Below, piece by piece: positions 1 to 7,894 of a stretch of DNA of 20,664 nt. Under the pieces are notes generated by a model. It was given only the letters and a program-made list of their open reading frames with translations. It ran no database searches and had not been told where the DNA came from. Origin of the DNA: Actinobacteria bacterium 13_1_20CM_4_69_9 (lineage in GTDB: Bacteria > Actinomycetota > Thermoleophilia > Gaiellales > Gaiellaceae); NCBI GenBank assembly GCA_001920085.1, contig MNJC01000060.1, forward strand, positions 1-20,664. The letters run 5' to 3'. The position numbers and the translations under genes were made by a program. How positions within the stretch are numbered: position 1 is the first letter of the stretch; each line of letters opens with the position of its first letter.

Positions 1-889
1 CGTCGACGAAAGCCTGCAACTCGAGCCGGTACGCATCGGCAAAGCGCGCGGAATAGTCGGACGGGAAACGCCCTGCGTCGCCGCGCCCGACGAAGGCAGC
101 CTCCCCGTCACCGGAGCCGCGGACGAAGACGGAGCCCTCCGTGCCCGCAATCTCGCAGCGGATGTCGTGGGCGAACGGCGACGTGCGCGAGACGTGCGTC
201 ACGGCGAGCCCCCCGCCGGCAAAGCGGATCGTCACGACCGCATTGTCCAGATCGCCGACGTCAGCGAGATGCGGGTAGACCTGCGCCTGGCGGACGGCAG
301 AGACCTCGACGGGCTCGGCGCCGAGCAGCCAGCAGGCGGCGTCGTAGTCGTGCGAGGCCATGTCGAGGAGGAAACCGCCTGTGTCGCGCGGATCCTCACC
401 CTCCGGCCACTCCATGTCGCGGCTCGTCATCAGCACGACGAGCGGCCTGCCCGCCTCCCCCCGCTGCACACGCTCGACAGCATCGACGAACGCGGCGTCG
501 TAGCGGCGCATGTACCCGACCTGCACGATCTGCTGCGACACCGCGGCCGCGGCTTTCCGCAGCTGCTCGTGCTCGACGAGGCTCGTCGCGCCGGGCTTCT
601 CGAGGAAGAGGTGCTTGCCGCCGTCGAGCACCCGGACCGCGAGGGCCCCGTGGTCGACCGACCGGGCAGCGAGGACGACCGCGTCGACATCGTCGGCTGC
701 AAACAGCTCGGCATAGGTGCACGGGCGGGCTCCCAGCTCCCTGGCGACCGTCTCCGCGCGAGCCGCCCGCGTCGAGGCGACAGCGACGAGCTCGGCTCCG
801 GTGAGACGGTCCGCGTTCGCGGCGTGGAGCGTCCCCATCCCGCCGAGACCGGCGACGCCGAGCCGGAGGAGACGCGCCGCCCTTGACAC
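1..889 (-). CDS. Gfo/Idh/MocA-family dehydrogenase, inositol 2-dehydrogenase-like (C-terminus cut off by window edge)
   Basis: Reading the minus strand from a GTG at 889 gives 296 uninterrupted codons that run off the left edge. The N-terminus has a Rossmann dinucleotide site (GVAGLGGMG, residues 11-19). An EKP motif follows at 97-99, then GYMRRYD near 125-131 and GGFLLDMASHDYD at 171-183. The pattern Lys98, Asp176, His180 matches the catalytic Lys/Asp/His of IolG-type inositol dehydrogenases, which oxidise a ring hydroxyl to a ketone with NAD(P). No ATG lies upstream of the Rossmann fold, so GTG is the only sensible start; no clear ribosome site precedes it. It diverges from lacI, and the two starts are so close that they must share regulatory DNA. 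The family is certain; the substrate is inferred only from iolD and the two other Gfo/Idh genes in the locus. Confidence 0.9.
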   Translation of the reverse strand, partial: MSRAARLLRLGVAGLGGMGTLHAANADRLTGAELVAVASTRAARAETVARELGARPCTYAELFAADDVDAVVLAARSVDHGALAVRVLDGGKHLFLEKPGATSLVEHEQLRKAAAAVSQQIVQVGYMRRYDAAFVDAVERVQRGEAGRPLVVLMTSRDMEWPEGEDPRDTGGFLLDMASHDYDAACWLLGAEPVEVSAVRQAQVYPHLADVGDLDNAVVTIRFAGGGLAVTHVSRTSPFAHDIRCEIAGTEGSVFVRGSGDGEAAFVGRGDAGRFPSDYSARFADAYRLELQAFVD

Positions 890-1788
890 TGCGCGACCGA
901 GTATGGCAGCGTCGGAATCGCTTGCGCAATCGATTTCCAAAGGCGACCCTGGCAGATGTCGCCGAGCGGGCGGGAGTCTCTCCGTCCACGGCTTCTCGGG
1001 CGCTGAACGGGCACGCGGGGCTCGCGCCTGCGACACGTGCCGCGGTGGAGAGCGCGGCAGCGAGCCTGAAGTTCCAGCCCTCCCCACTCGCACGATCGCT
1101 CCGAACGCGGCGGACGCTCACCGTCGGCTTCGTCGTCCCCGACGTGTCGAGCCCGTTCTACGCCGCTGCTCTCAAGGGTGCGCAGCGTCGGCTCGGGCAA
1201 GCGGGCTACCGCAACACCACCCCGACGGTGTTCTTCGACAGCGTCGCCGACGGAGCCGGCGACGGCGCCGTGATCCTCGAGAACGCGCGGGGAACGGAAC
1301 TGCTGCTGGACCATCTCGTCGGGCATGGGCACGAGCACATCGCATTCCTTGCCGGATCGCAGCGCGAGACGTCCGGGGCCGAGCGCCTGCAGGCGTTTCT
1401 AGCATCAGGTCGGGCAGACGAGCGCTACATCCGCCTCTGCGAGTGGTCGATCGACGACGCACGGCGCGCCGGCCTCGAGCTCCTCGACGATCCGCAGCGC
1501 GCAAGCGCCGTGCTCGCCTCGAGCGCCGAGCTTGCGCTCGGATTCATGGCCGCTGCGGCCGTACGCGGCGTGCGGATCCCGCAGGACGTCGCGCTGGTCT
1601 CGTTCGACGATCCGTACTTCGGCGAGCTGCTCGAGCCGTCGCTCACCGCCGTCGCGTACGACGCGTGCCTCGTCGGCGAGCGCGCCGCCGCGCTGCTCGT
1701 CGACGCCATGAGCTCGGAGACGGACGCACGCGAGGTGCGCGTTCCGGTGACGCTCGTTACACGGCGCTCCTGTGGGTGCGATGGCTGA
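883..1788 (+). CDS. LacI-family transcriptional regulator with a shortened ligand-binding domain
   Basis: The N-terminus carries the LacI helix-turn-helix and hinge (ATLADVAERAGVSPSTASRA, then a SPLARSLRTRRT segment). The C-terminus carries family landmarks of the periplasmic-binding-like effector domain (HEHIAFLAG, DVALVSFDD, a closing RRSCG). Length is 301 residues against about 330-345 for the family. After QAGYR the usual strand, helix and RVDGLI-like segment are missing, and the protein resumes at TPTVFFDS, so roughly 40-50 residues appear lost in frame. The start is uncertain. TTG 883 has GGAGGA at 865-870, 12 bases upstream. TTG 922 would start just before the helix-turn-helix and sits inside the predicted operator. 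The stop overlaps the ATPase start by 8 bases, so regulator and transporter are probably co-transcribed. It likely controls the transporter and the sugar genes. The missing segment may abolish effector response. Confidence 0.88.
   Translation: MTLRDRVWQRRNRLRNRFPKATLADVAERAGVSPSTASRALNGHAGLAPATRAAVESAAASLKFQPSPLARSLRTRRTLTVGFVVPDVSSPFYAAALKGAQRRLGQAGYRNTTPTVFFDSVADGAGDGAVILENARGTELLLDHLVGHGHEHIAFLAGSQRETSGAERLQAFLASGRADERYIRLCEWSIDDARRAGLELLDDPQRASAVLASSAELALGFMAAAAVRGVRIPQDVALVSFDDPYFGELLEPSLTAVAYDACLVGERAAALLVDAMSSETDAREVRVPVTLVTRRSCGCDG
914..937. promoter_or_regulatory. Predicted LacI-type operator (24-base inverted repeat)
   Basis: The two 12-base arms are GGAATCGCTTGC and GCAATCGATTTC. 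The second arm reversed is GAAATCGATTGC, which matches the first at 10 of 12 positions. The centre reads TTGCGCAA, with the central CG step typical of LacI-family operators. It overlaps the alternative lacI start (TTG 922) and lies 25-48 bases upstream of the divergent dehydrogenase start, so one bound repressor could control both directions. Recognition by the adjacent LacI protein is inference. Confidence 0.7.
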
Positions 1789-2887
1789 CGCCGCCGCGAT
1801 CGCATTCCGCGGCGTGATGAAGCGCTACGGCTCGCAGGTCGCGCTGCAGCCGACCGACCTCGAGATCTCCGAGGGTGAGTTCTTCTGCCTGCTCGGCCCG
1901 TCGGGATGCGGCAAGACGACGACGCTGAACCTCGTCGGCGGGTTCGTCTCGCCGAGCGACGGCGAGATTCTCATCCGCGGCCAGAGCGTCAACAAGCACC
2001 CGCCTTATCGCCGGGCCGTGAACACCGTCTTCCAGAACTACGCGCTGTTCCCCCACATGACGGTGCGCGACAACGTCGGCTTCGGCCTGAAGATGGCCCG
2101 CGTCGCGAAGCGCGACGCTGCGGGGAGGATCGAGGAGGCCCTCGCGCTCGTCGGGCTCGAGGAGTTCGCCGATCGCCTGCCGGCCCAGCTGTCGGGTGGG
2201 CAGCAGCAGCGCGTCGCGGTCGCACGTGCACTCGTCAACCAGCCGGCCGTCCTCCTACTCGACGAGCCGCTCGGCGCGCTCGACCTGAAGCTGCGCAAGC
2301 GGCTCCAGATCGAGCTCGCCCAGATTCACCGGGATGTCGGCACGACGTTCGTCTACGTCACGCACGACCAGGAGGAGGCGATGTCGATGGCCACGCGTAT
2401 CGCCGTCATGAACCACGGGCGCATCGAGCAGGTCGGCACGCCGTTCGAGATCTACCACCGGCCGAACAGCGCTTTCGTCGCCGACTTCATCGGCGAGTCG
2501 AACTTCATCGATGTCGACGTCGGTCCGGGGGGACGGGCTGCGCTCGACAACGGTGCTGAGGTCCCCGCACCCGAACCGCGCCGCAGTGGCCGTGCGACGC
2601 TCATGGTCCGGCCGGAGTCGATTCAGATCCGTCGCATCGCGGAAGCGAACGGGTCCGGCCTGCGGGGGCGAATCGCCCAATCGTCGTTCCTGGGCAGCCA
2701 CACCCGCGTGGCGGTGTTGTGTGACGGCGTGGAAACGCCGGTCACCGCCGCGCTCTTCGGAACGGAGGGTGCTGCCGCGAGCGATCTGCGTCCGGATACC
2801 GAGGTCGTGCTGATCTGGGATCCGGCGGATGTGGTGCTACTGGAGGGGGCAGAAGGAAAGGAGGCAGACGCAGTTGACGTCAATTGA
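1781..2887 (+). CDS. potA: Polyamine-type ABC transporter ATP-binding protein (PotA-like)
   Basis: This is the cytoplasmic ATPase of an importer. From the ATG at 1781 the 368-residue product shows Walker A GPSGCGKTT (39-47), a Q-loop FQNYALFPHMT, the signature LSGGQQQR, Walker B VLLLDEPLGALD and the H-loop VYVTHDQEE. A C-terminal TOBE-like regulatory domain begins after about residue 240. Length and architecture match PotA/CysA-group ATPases, and the next three genes complete a PotABCD-type set. I chose ATG 1781 over an upstream in-frame GTG (1772) because ATGGCTGA couples it to the lacI stop. The symbol reflects family; the transported molecule may not be spermidine or putrescine. Confidence 0.92.
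   Translation: MADAAAIAFRGVMKRYGSQVALQPTDLEISEGEFFCLLGPSGCGKTTTLNLVGGFVSPSDGEILIRGQSVNKHPPYRRAVNTVFQNYALFPHMTVRDNVGFGLKMARVAKRDAAGRIEEALALVGLEEFADRLPAQLSGGQQQRVAVARALVNQPAVLLLDEPLGALDLKLRKRLQIELAQIHRDVGTTFVYVTHDQEEAMSMATRIAVMNHGRIEQVGTPFEIYHRPNSAFVADFIGESNFIDVDVGPGGRAALDNGAEVPAPEPRRSGRATLMVRPESIQIRRIAEANGSGLRGRIAQSSFLGSHTRVAVLCDGVETPVTAALFGTEGAAASDLRPDTEVVLIWDPADVVLLEGAEGKEADAVDVN
2858..2864 (+). promoter_or_regulatory. Strong Shine-Dalgarno AAGGAGG that fixes the binding-protein start
   Basis: AAGGAGG ends 9 bases before the TTG at 2874. This supports TTG 2874 as the start of the binding-protein gene rather than the GTG at 2829, which would place 15 unlikely residues before the signal peptide. 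Confidence 0.8.
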
Positions 2888-4019
2888 CGAGCGCTTGTTC
2901 GCTGAGCGCATGAGCCGGGGCCGCGTGTTGCGGCTCGGGGCACTCGGCGCGGTCGGATACATAGCCAGCGCCTGCGGTGGTTCGTCGTCGAGCTCGAGCG
3001 GCACTGGTTCCGCCACGGGCAAGAGCGACCACCCCGTCACGCTGAACTGGCTGACGTGGTCGGATCACTACGCCAACGACCAGCTGGCGGCGGTGAAAGG
3101 AAAGACGAACGAGCAAGGGCGCCCGCAGCTCTTCAGCGACAACGCGGACGCATATCTCAAGATCAAGCAGACCGGCAGCCAGTTCGACATCGTCTCCGGC
3201 GACGCGCTCTGGGTGCCCAAGTACCACAAGGACGGGCTGACGGAGTCGTTCGACCTCTCGTCGCTGCCCGTCTCGTCCCAGCTGTACTCGATCGCGCGGG
3301 ACTTCTCGTTCTGGAAGGACGGCTCGAACTACATGGGCTATCCGTTCTCGTGGTCGACCGTGCAGATCTACTACAACCCGAAGTTCGTGAAGACCGTGCC
3401 GGACTCGTGGCACGCGTTGCTCGACAAGAAGTACGCGGGGAAGATCTCGCTCGAGAACATCCCGACGGACATGATGGCGATCGCCGGCCGCGCGACCGGG
3501 GCGAAGGAGCCCTACAGCATGACCACGGCCGAGATCGCCGACGCCAAGGCATGGCTGAAGCAGTTCAAGCCGAACGTCCTGAAGCTCGCCTCGCAGAACA
3601 ACGAGGTGGTGCGTGCGCTCGCCGACGGCTCGGCGTGGATCGGCATCACGAACCTCGGCACGGACGACCGCGTGAAGGACGCGGGCGGCCCGGTCGTGAA
3701 GCCGGCGTACCCGAAGGAGGGCACGATCGGCTTCATCGACTCGGAGCAGATGGTGAAGGCCTCGAAGAACAAGGACGCGTTCGCGCGGTTCGTCAACGCG
3801 ATGGAGCAGGCCAGCTACATCGCGCAGAACTTCATCACGAACGGGCGGCCGCTGTTCAACGAGAAGTCCTACAAGATGCTCGTGGATCAGGGTCACGGCG
3901 ACCGGGCCCAGCGGCTGCTGTACAACCAGCCGCAGAAGGCGCTCGAGATGACCCTCAAGGGCCCGTCCGGCAACGAGCAGGCCTACACGGACGCCTTCAA
4001 CGAGGTGTTCGGAGCCTAG
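2874..4019 (+). CDS. potD: Extracellular solute-binding lipoprotein of the polyamine (PotD-like) family
   Basis: The predicted product is 381 residues and captures substrate outside the membrane for the PotABC-like importer. The N-terminus has basic residues (RMSRGRVLR), a hydrophobic stretch and a loose lipobox ending at Cys34 (ASAC), then a Ser/Gly linker, as expected for a lipid-anchored binding protein. The mature part has NWLTWSDHY, a YMGYPFSWSTVQIYYN hinge-type motif and PDSWHALLDKKYAGK, characteristic of the PotD/PotF-like group 1 fold. TTG 2874 is preferred because of the ribosome site; it overlaps the ATPase end by 14 bases. It appears full length. The ligand cannot be read from sequence; family members mostly bind cationic amines, but homologues for sugars and opines exist. 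Confidence 0.88.
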   Translation: MTSIDERLFAERMSRGRVLRLGALGAVGYIASACGGSSSSSSGTGSATGKSDHPVTLNWLTWSDHYANDQLAAVKGKTNEQGRPQLFSDNADAYLKIKQTGSQFDIVSGDALWVPKYHKDGLTESFDLSSLPVSSQLYSIARDFSFWKDGSNYMGYPFSWSTVQIYYNPKFVKTVPDSWHALLDKKYAGKISLENIPTDMMAIAGRATGAKEPYSMTTAEIADAKAWLKQFKPNVLKLASQNNEVVRALADGSAWIGITNLGTDDRVKDAGGPVVKPAYPKEGTIGFIDSEQMVKASKNKDAFARFVNAMEQASYIAQNFITNGRPLFNEKSYKMLVDQGHGDRAQRLLYNQPQKALEMTLKGPSGNEQAYTDAFNEVFGA

Positions 4020-4946
4020 GTGGCAAGCCCCAGCTCCGAAGCGACCCAGCCGGCAGACGTAGCGCTGCCGCTGGGTCGCCCGGCGCGGCGGTCCTGGACG
4101 GCGCGCGTCGGCGAATACGTCGGCTTTGCGCCGGCGATCGTCCTGTTCGGGCTCTTCTTCCTCGTCCCACTCGGGTTGATCGTCTGTTACAGCTTCTGGC
4201 AGACCGTCGACTACAACGTCGTCCACCACTGGACGGTCGACAACTACCGCTACTTCTTCAGCGTCCCGACGTATGTCAAGACCGTGTGGGCGACCATCTG
4301 GGTCTCCGTCGTCGCGACTCTGCTGACGCTCGCGGTCGCGTTCCCGTTCGCGTACTGGCTCGCGCGCTACGTCCCGAGGCGCTACCAGAAGATCTTGCTC
4401 GTCCTCGTGATTCTCCCGTTCTGGACGAGCTACCTGCTGCGCGTCTACTCGTGGCTCAACATCCTCGGAGCCCAAGGCGCGATGAACCGCTTCCTCCACT
4501 GGACGGGCCTCACGGACCAGCCGGTCTCCTTCTTCCTCTATGACCGGCCGGCCGTGATCCTCGTCCTGGTGTACCTCTATTTCCCGTTCGCGGCGCTGAC
4601 GTTGTACGCGTCGCTCGAGCGGTTCGACTGGAACCAGTTCCGCGCCGCGATGGACCTCGGCGCAACACCGGCGACAGCAGTGCGGCGCATCCTGCTGCCG
4701 CAGATCCGCCCGGGGCTGACCACAGCCGTCATCTTCGTCTTCATCCCGATCCTCGGCGAGTACCTGACGCCGCAGCTCGTCGGCGGCGCGCGCGGCGTGA
4801 TGATCGGGAATCTGATCGTCAACTTCTTCCAGGGCGCGCAGTACACCCGTGGCGCGGCCGCGGCACTCTTGATCGCAGCCCTCATCGTCTTACTGCTGAC
4901 GCTGTTCCGCCGGTCGCTCGAGGTCGAGGATCCCTATGGCACGTGA
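4020..4946 (+). CDS. potB: ABC transporter permease, PotB-like
   Basis: A 308-residue inner-membrane permease with about six hydrophobic spans. The first is near residues 38-62 (FAPAIVLFGLFFLVPLG) and the last near 282-298. The cytoplasmic EAA loop that docks on the ATPase is visible as AAMDLGATPATAVRRILLP. GTG 4020 follows directly on the TAG of the binding-protein gene. The reading frame then overlaps the next permease by 11 bases, indicating tight translational coupling. Length and order fit the first permease of a spermidine/putrescine-type importer. Confidence 0.9.
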   Translation: MASPSSEATQPADVALPLGRPARRSWTARVGEYVGFAPAIVLFGLFFLVPLGLIVCYSFWQTVDYNVVHHWTVDNYRYFFSVPTYVKTVWATIWVSVVATLLTLAVAFPFAYWLARYVPRRYQKILLVLVILPFWTSYLLRVYSWLNILGAQGAMNRFLHWTGLTDQPVSFFLYDRPAVILVLVYLYFPFAALTLYASLERFDWNQFRAAMDLGATPATAVRRILLPQIRPGLTTAVIFVFIPILGEYLTPQLVGGARGVMIGNLIVNFFQGAQYTRGAAAALLIAALIVLLLTLFRRSLEVEDPYGT

Positions 4947-5781
4947 TCTCGACATCGTTTCTCCGCGCGGCCGCCTGACTCGCGCCGCGCTGGCGGGGTG
5001 GGCAGTGCTCATCTACGTGTTCCTGTTCGCGCCGATCGTCCTGCTAGTCGTGTTCAGCTTCAACTCGAACAAGTACGGGACCTTCCCGATCACCGGGTGG
5101 ACGAGCAAGTGGTACGGCCAGGTGTTCCACGACTACCAGATCCGCGATGCGCTGACGACGACGATCCGCATCGCGCTCGAAGTGACCGTGGTCAGCACGA
5201 TCGTCGGGACCGCGGCGGCGTTCCCACTCGTGCGTTCGCGGCTGCCCTTCCGCAGCGGGATCCGGATCACACTCGTGCTGCCGATCATGATCCCCGGCCT
5301 GCTGATCGGAATCAGCCTGCTCGTGCTCTTCACGAGCGTCCTTCATCAGCAACTCTCGCCCACGACGGCTGTCATCGGCCAGGCCGTCTACACGACACCG
5401 TTCGTGCTGCTGCTCGTCGCCGCACGGCTGCAGGGCTTCGACGCGAGCCTCGAGCGTGCGGCGAGCGACCTCGGCGCGAACACGTATCAGCGGCTGCGTT
5501 ACGTCGTGATGCCGCTGCTCGCGCCGGCGATCCTGGCGGGCGCGCTCTTCGTCTTCACGCTCTCGCTCGACGAGTTCATCATCACCCTGTTCCTGATCGG
5601 GAGCCACAACACGCTGCCGATCTACATCTACACGCAGGTGAAGTTCGGCATCACGCCGGAGGTCAACGCCCTCGCCGCGCTGCTGCTCGCCGCGTCCCTG
5701 ACGCTGATGGCGCTCGCCTTCGTCCTCCCTGCGCTCGTCCGCCGCGCGGTGCGCCTCGTCCCTCGAAAGGCCGGAGCCTAG
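4936..5781 (+). CDS. potC: ABC transporter permease, PotC-like
   Basis: A 281-residue second permease of the importer with about six membrane spans; the first is LIYVFLFAPIVLLVVFSFN near residue 25. A clear EAA loop, RAASDLGANTYQRLRYVVMP, is followed by LDEFIITLF, typical of PotC. ATG 4936 lies inside the end of potB. Its TAG stop (5779-5781) overlaps the stop of the converging dehydrogenase gene through a shared CTAG, so no terminator separates the two operons. Confidence 0.9.
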   Translation: MARDLDIVSPRGRLTRAALAGWAVLIYVFLFAPIVLLVVFSFNSNKYGTFPITGWTSKWYGQVFHDYQIRDALTTTIRIALEVTVVSTIVGTAAAFPLVRSRLPFRSGIRITLVLPIMIPGLLIGISLLVLFTSVLHQQLSPTTAVIGQAVYTTPFVLLLVAARLQGFDASLERAASDLGANTYQRLRYVVMPLLAPAILAGALFVFTLSLDEFIITLFLIGSHNTLPIYIYTQVKFGITPEVNALAALLLAASLTLMALAFVLPALVRRAVRLVPRKAGA

Positions 5782-6815
5782 ACCGTCACCCAGCCGCCTT
5801 CGCGGGCGCTGCGCAAAGCGGCGTCGAGGAGCTGCATGCCGCGGTGCCCGTCGGCGAAGGTCGGGAAGTCGCCGTGCGGCTCCCCGGCCATCGCGAGGTA
5901 CGCGTTTCGCAGGATCTCCGTGAAGGCGTCGCCGTAGCCCTCGGCGTGGCCGGCCGGCCAGCGGCCGCCGTTCGTCGCCGGATCCTTCACCACCAGCTCG
6001 GTCGGCGACTCGGCGTGGCGATGCAACAGGTCGTTCGGCGACTCCTGGTCCCAGGTGAAGCCGCCCCGGCTCCCCTCGAGCTCGAACAGAAGCTGGTTCT
6101 TACGCCCGGGAGCAAGTGCGCTGAAGGTCGCCGTCCCGGTGGCGCCGTTGTCGAAGCGGAGCAGCAGGGAGGCGTGATCCTCGAGCTCCCGCTCCGGGAC
6201 GAACGTCCTGAAATCGGCCAGCAGCTCCGCGATGCGCGCCCCCGAAACCTGCTCCGCAAGATCGAGCCAGTGCGCTCCCAGATCGCCGGTGACATAGGTC
6301 GGCCCGGACAGGTCCGCCTCGACGCGCCAGCCGCCTGAGACGAGCAGCGCGTCGTCGCAGACGTAGCGGCCGTGCACGACGCGCACCTCCCCCAGGGCGC
6401 CCGCCGCCACCGCGCGGCGCATATGCGCGACGAGCGGATAGCCGCGAACGTGGAACGCGGTGACGCCCACCCGCCCGCTCTGCGCCAGCGCAGCGACCAT
6501 CAGGGCGGACTCCTCCGCGTTCGTCGCGAGCGGCTTCTCGCAGACCACATGCGCACCGTGCTCGAGGGCGAGCAGCGTTTGCTCTGCATGAAGAGCATTC
6601 GGCGTGCAGACATGGACGACGTCCACGCCCGCATCTGCCAGCAGCTCCGACAGGGATTCGTATGCCGTGGCGCCGATCTCGCCCGCCATCGTCTCCGCCC
6701 CGGCACGCGTTCGACTCGAGACCGCCACGACGGTCCCGCCGAGCGAGCGGACGGCCGCCGCATGCACGCGTGCGACGAAGCCGGCCCCGACGATCCCGCT
6801 GCGAAGAGACGTCAC
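5778..6815 (-). CDS. Gfo/Idh/MocA-family oxidoreductase (third dehydrogenase of the locus)
   Basis: A 345-residue NAD(P)-dependent dehydrogenase. GIVGAGFVARVHA at 8-20 is the Rossmann site, CEKPLATN at 92-99 carries the conserved EKP lysine, and VTGDLGAHWLDLAE at 174-187 supplies the Asp/His catalytic pair (Asp177, His181). The C-terminal half is the usual substrate-binding sheet (ASLLLRFDNGATG, GHAEGYGDAF). The GTG start at 6815 overlaps the TGA of the preceding dehydrogenase by four bases (GTGA), so they are one operon. It is the last gene of the catabolic operon. The residues GHAEGYGDA resemble dehydrogenases acting on sugars or inositol-like polyols. The substrate is unknown. Confidence 0.9.
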   Translation of the reverse strand: MTSLRSGIVGAGFVARVHAAAVRSLGGTVVAVSSRTRAGAETMAGEIGATAYESLSELLADAGVDVVHVCTPNALHAEQTLLALEHGAHVVCEKPLATNAEESALMVAALAQSGRVGVTAFHVRGYPLVAHMRRAVAAGALGEVRVVHGRYVCDDALLVSGGWRVEADLSGPTYVTGDLGAHWLDLAEQVSGARIAELLADFRTFVPERELEDHASLLLRFDNGATGTATFSALAPGRKNQLLFELEGSRGGFTWDQESPNDLLHRHAESPTELVVKDPATNGGRWPAGHAEGYGDAFTEILRNAYLAMAGEPHGDFPTFADGHRGMQLLDAALRSAREGGWVTV

Positions 6816-7894
6816 GCCTTCAGGAACATCTGCGTGAGCACGTCCATGTCGAGCCGTGCCTGCTCCGGAGGGGTGCGGCACTCGGCGATGCCGTTGATGC
6901 AGTCGTGGAAGTGCAGCAGCTCCCGCGCGAAGCTCTCCTCGTACGACTCGAACACCTCGACGGCCCGCGCATTGTCTCGAGCGCGCGAGATCTCGTAGGT
7001 CGTCGGATACTGCTTCAGCCACGGCGACGGGAACGTCAGCGTGTGCACCTCCTCCTTGAAGAAGAAGGACACGACCTCGCGGTACTCGTAGATGTCGAGG
7101 AGCTGGATCCACGCGCTGTCCCAGCGGCCGCCGCTCGAGAGGCGCACCGAGCCGGTCACGGCGAAGCCTTCGTTCCACCAGTCTCCGTCGATCACTTCAC
7201 CGGGCGCCGGCTCGCCGATCCGCTCGAGCAGCCCATGGACGAGGTTGACGTCGTGGACGAGGCTGCCGAGGAACGATCCCTCGAGCGCCGCGATCGCAGC
7301 CGGCGAGTCCTTGCCGACCGCCTCATTCACCTGCGCCCGCAGCTGTGCCCGTCCCTCCTCGAGCACCTCGCGTGGGATGTCCGAGCCGCGGACGATGTCC
7401 TCCGGGCCGAAGTACGGGACGAACTCGGGGTCGTGCACGACCACGCGGATGTACCGAAGCTCGTCCGGCGACTCCGGCAGCGAGTCGCGCATCCGCTCCC
7501 ATGCCCGATCGAAGCGCTTCATGTAGCCGACCTGGACGACGCGCTCCGCCGCTCGGCGCGCCTCGATGATCCGGTCGGCGTCCGCAAGCGTGATGCACAT
7601 CGGCTTCTCGACGAAGACGTGGAGCCCGCGCTCGAGTGCCGCGATCGTGACCTCGGCATGCGTGTGCGCGGGGGAGGAGACCAGCACCGCATCGAGCTTC
7701 GTCCCGTCGAGCAGCCCGCGGTAGTCGGCGTACGTCGCCTCCAGGTTGTAGCGCCGCTGCAGCGCGTCACGCACGGTCGCACTCGGGTCGGCGACGGCGA
7801 CGAGCTCGAAGCGCTCCTGGTAGTGGGCGAGAAAGTGGAGATGCTCAGCCTGCGCGACGAGACCGCCGCCGACAACGGCGATCCTCGGCCTCAC
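6812..7894 (-). CDS. Gfo/Idh/MocA-family oxidoreductase (second dehydrogenase of the locus)
   Basis: A 360-residue dehydrogenase starting at GTG 7894, which overlaps the aminotransferase stop by four bases. The N-terminal nucleotide site is VVGGGLVAQAEH (7-18), the EKP motif is at 96-98 and GYMKRFDRAWE follows. The substrate domain carries GSLVHDVNLVHGLL in place of the usual GG-D-H pattern, retaining the His and Asp. It differs clearly from the other two Gfo/Idh proteins here, so the three probably act at different ring positions or on different intermediates. Its place between an aminotransferase and another dehydrogenase suggests sequential oxidation and transamination of one carbon skeleton. 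The family is firm and the reaction is not assigned. Confidence 0.9.
   Translation of the reverse strand: MRPRIAVVGGGLVAQAEHLHFLAHYQERFELVAVADPSATVRDALQRRYNLEATYADYRGLLDGTKLDAVLVSSPAHTHAEVTIAALERGLHVFVEKPMCITLADADRIIEARRAAERVVQVGYMKRFDRAWERMRDSLPESPDELRYIRVVVHDPEFVPYFGPEDIVRGSDIPREVLEEGRAQLRAQVNEAVGKDSPAAIAALEGSFLGSLVHDVNLVHGLLERIGEPAPGEVIDGDWWNEGFAVTGSVRLSSGGRWDSAWIQLLDIYEYREVVSFFFKEEVHTLTFPSPWLKQYPTTYEISRARDNARAVEVFESYEESFARELLHFHDCINGIAECRTPPEQARLDMDVLTQMFLKA

Noticed and set aside
904..960. ATG at 904 as the lacI start
   Set aside because: It is out of frame with the helix-turn-helix; the correct frame offers only TTG starts at 883 and 922.
2874..2883. Perfect palindrome TTGACGTCAA at the binding-protein start, considered as an operator
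   Set aside because: It lies inside an operon over the start codon, does not resemble the LacI repeat, and no second copy was seen.
2880..4499. Open frame of 539 codons on the minus strand opposite the binding-protein and permease genes
   Set aside because: The translation is Arg/Asp/Val-rich without any recognisable motif. It lies opposite clear transporter genes and is a by-product of high G+C codon use.
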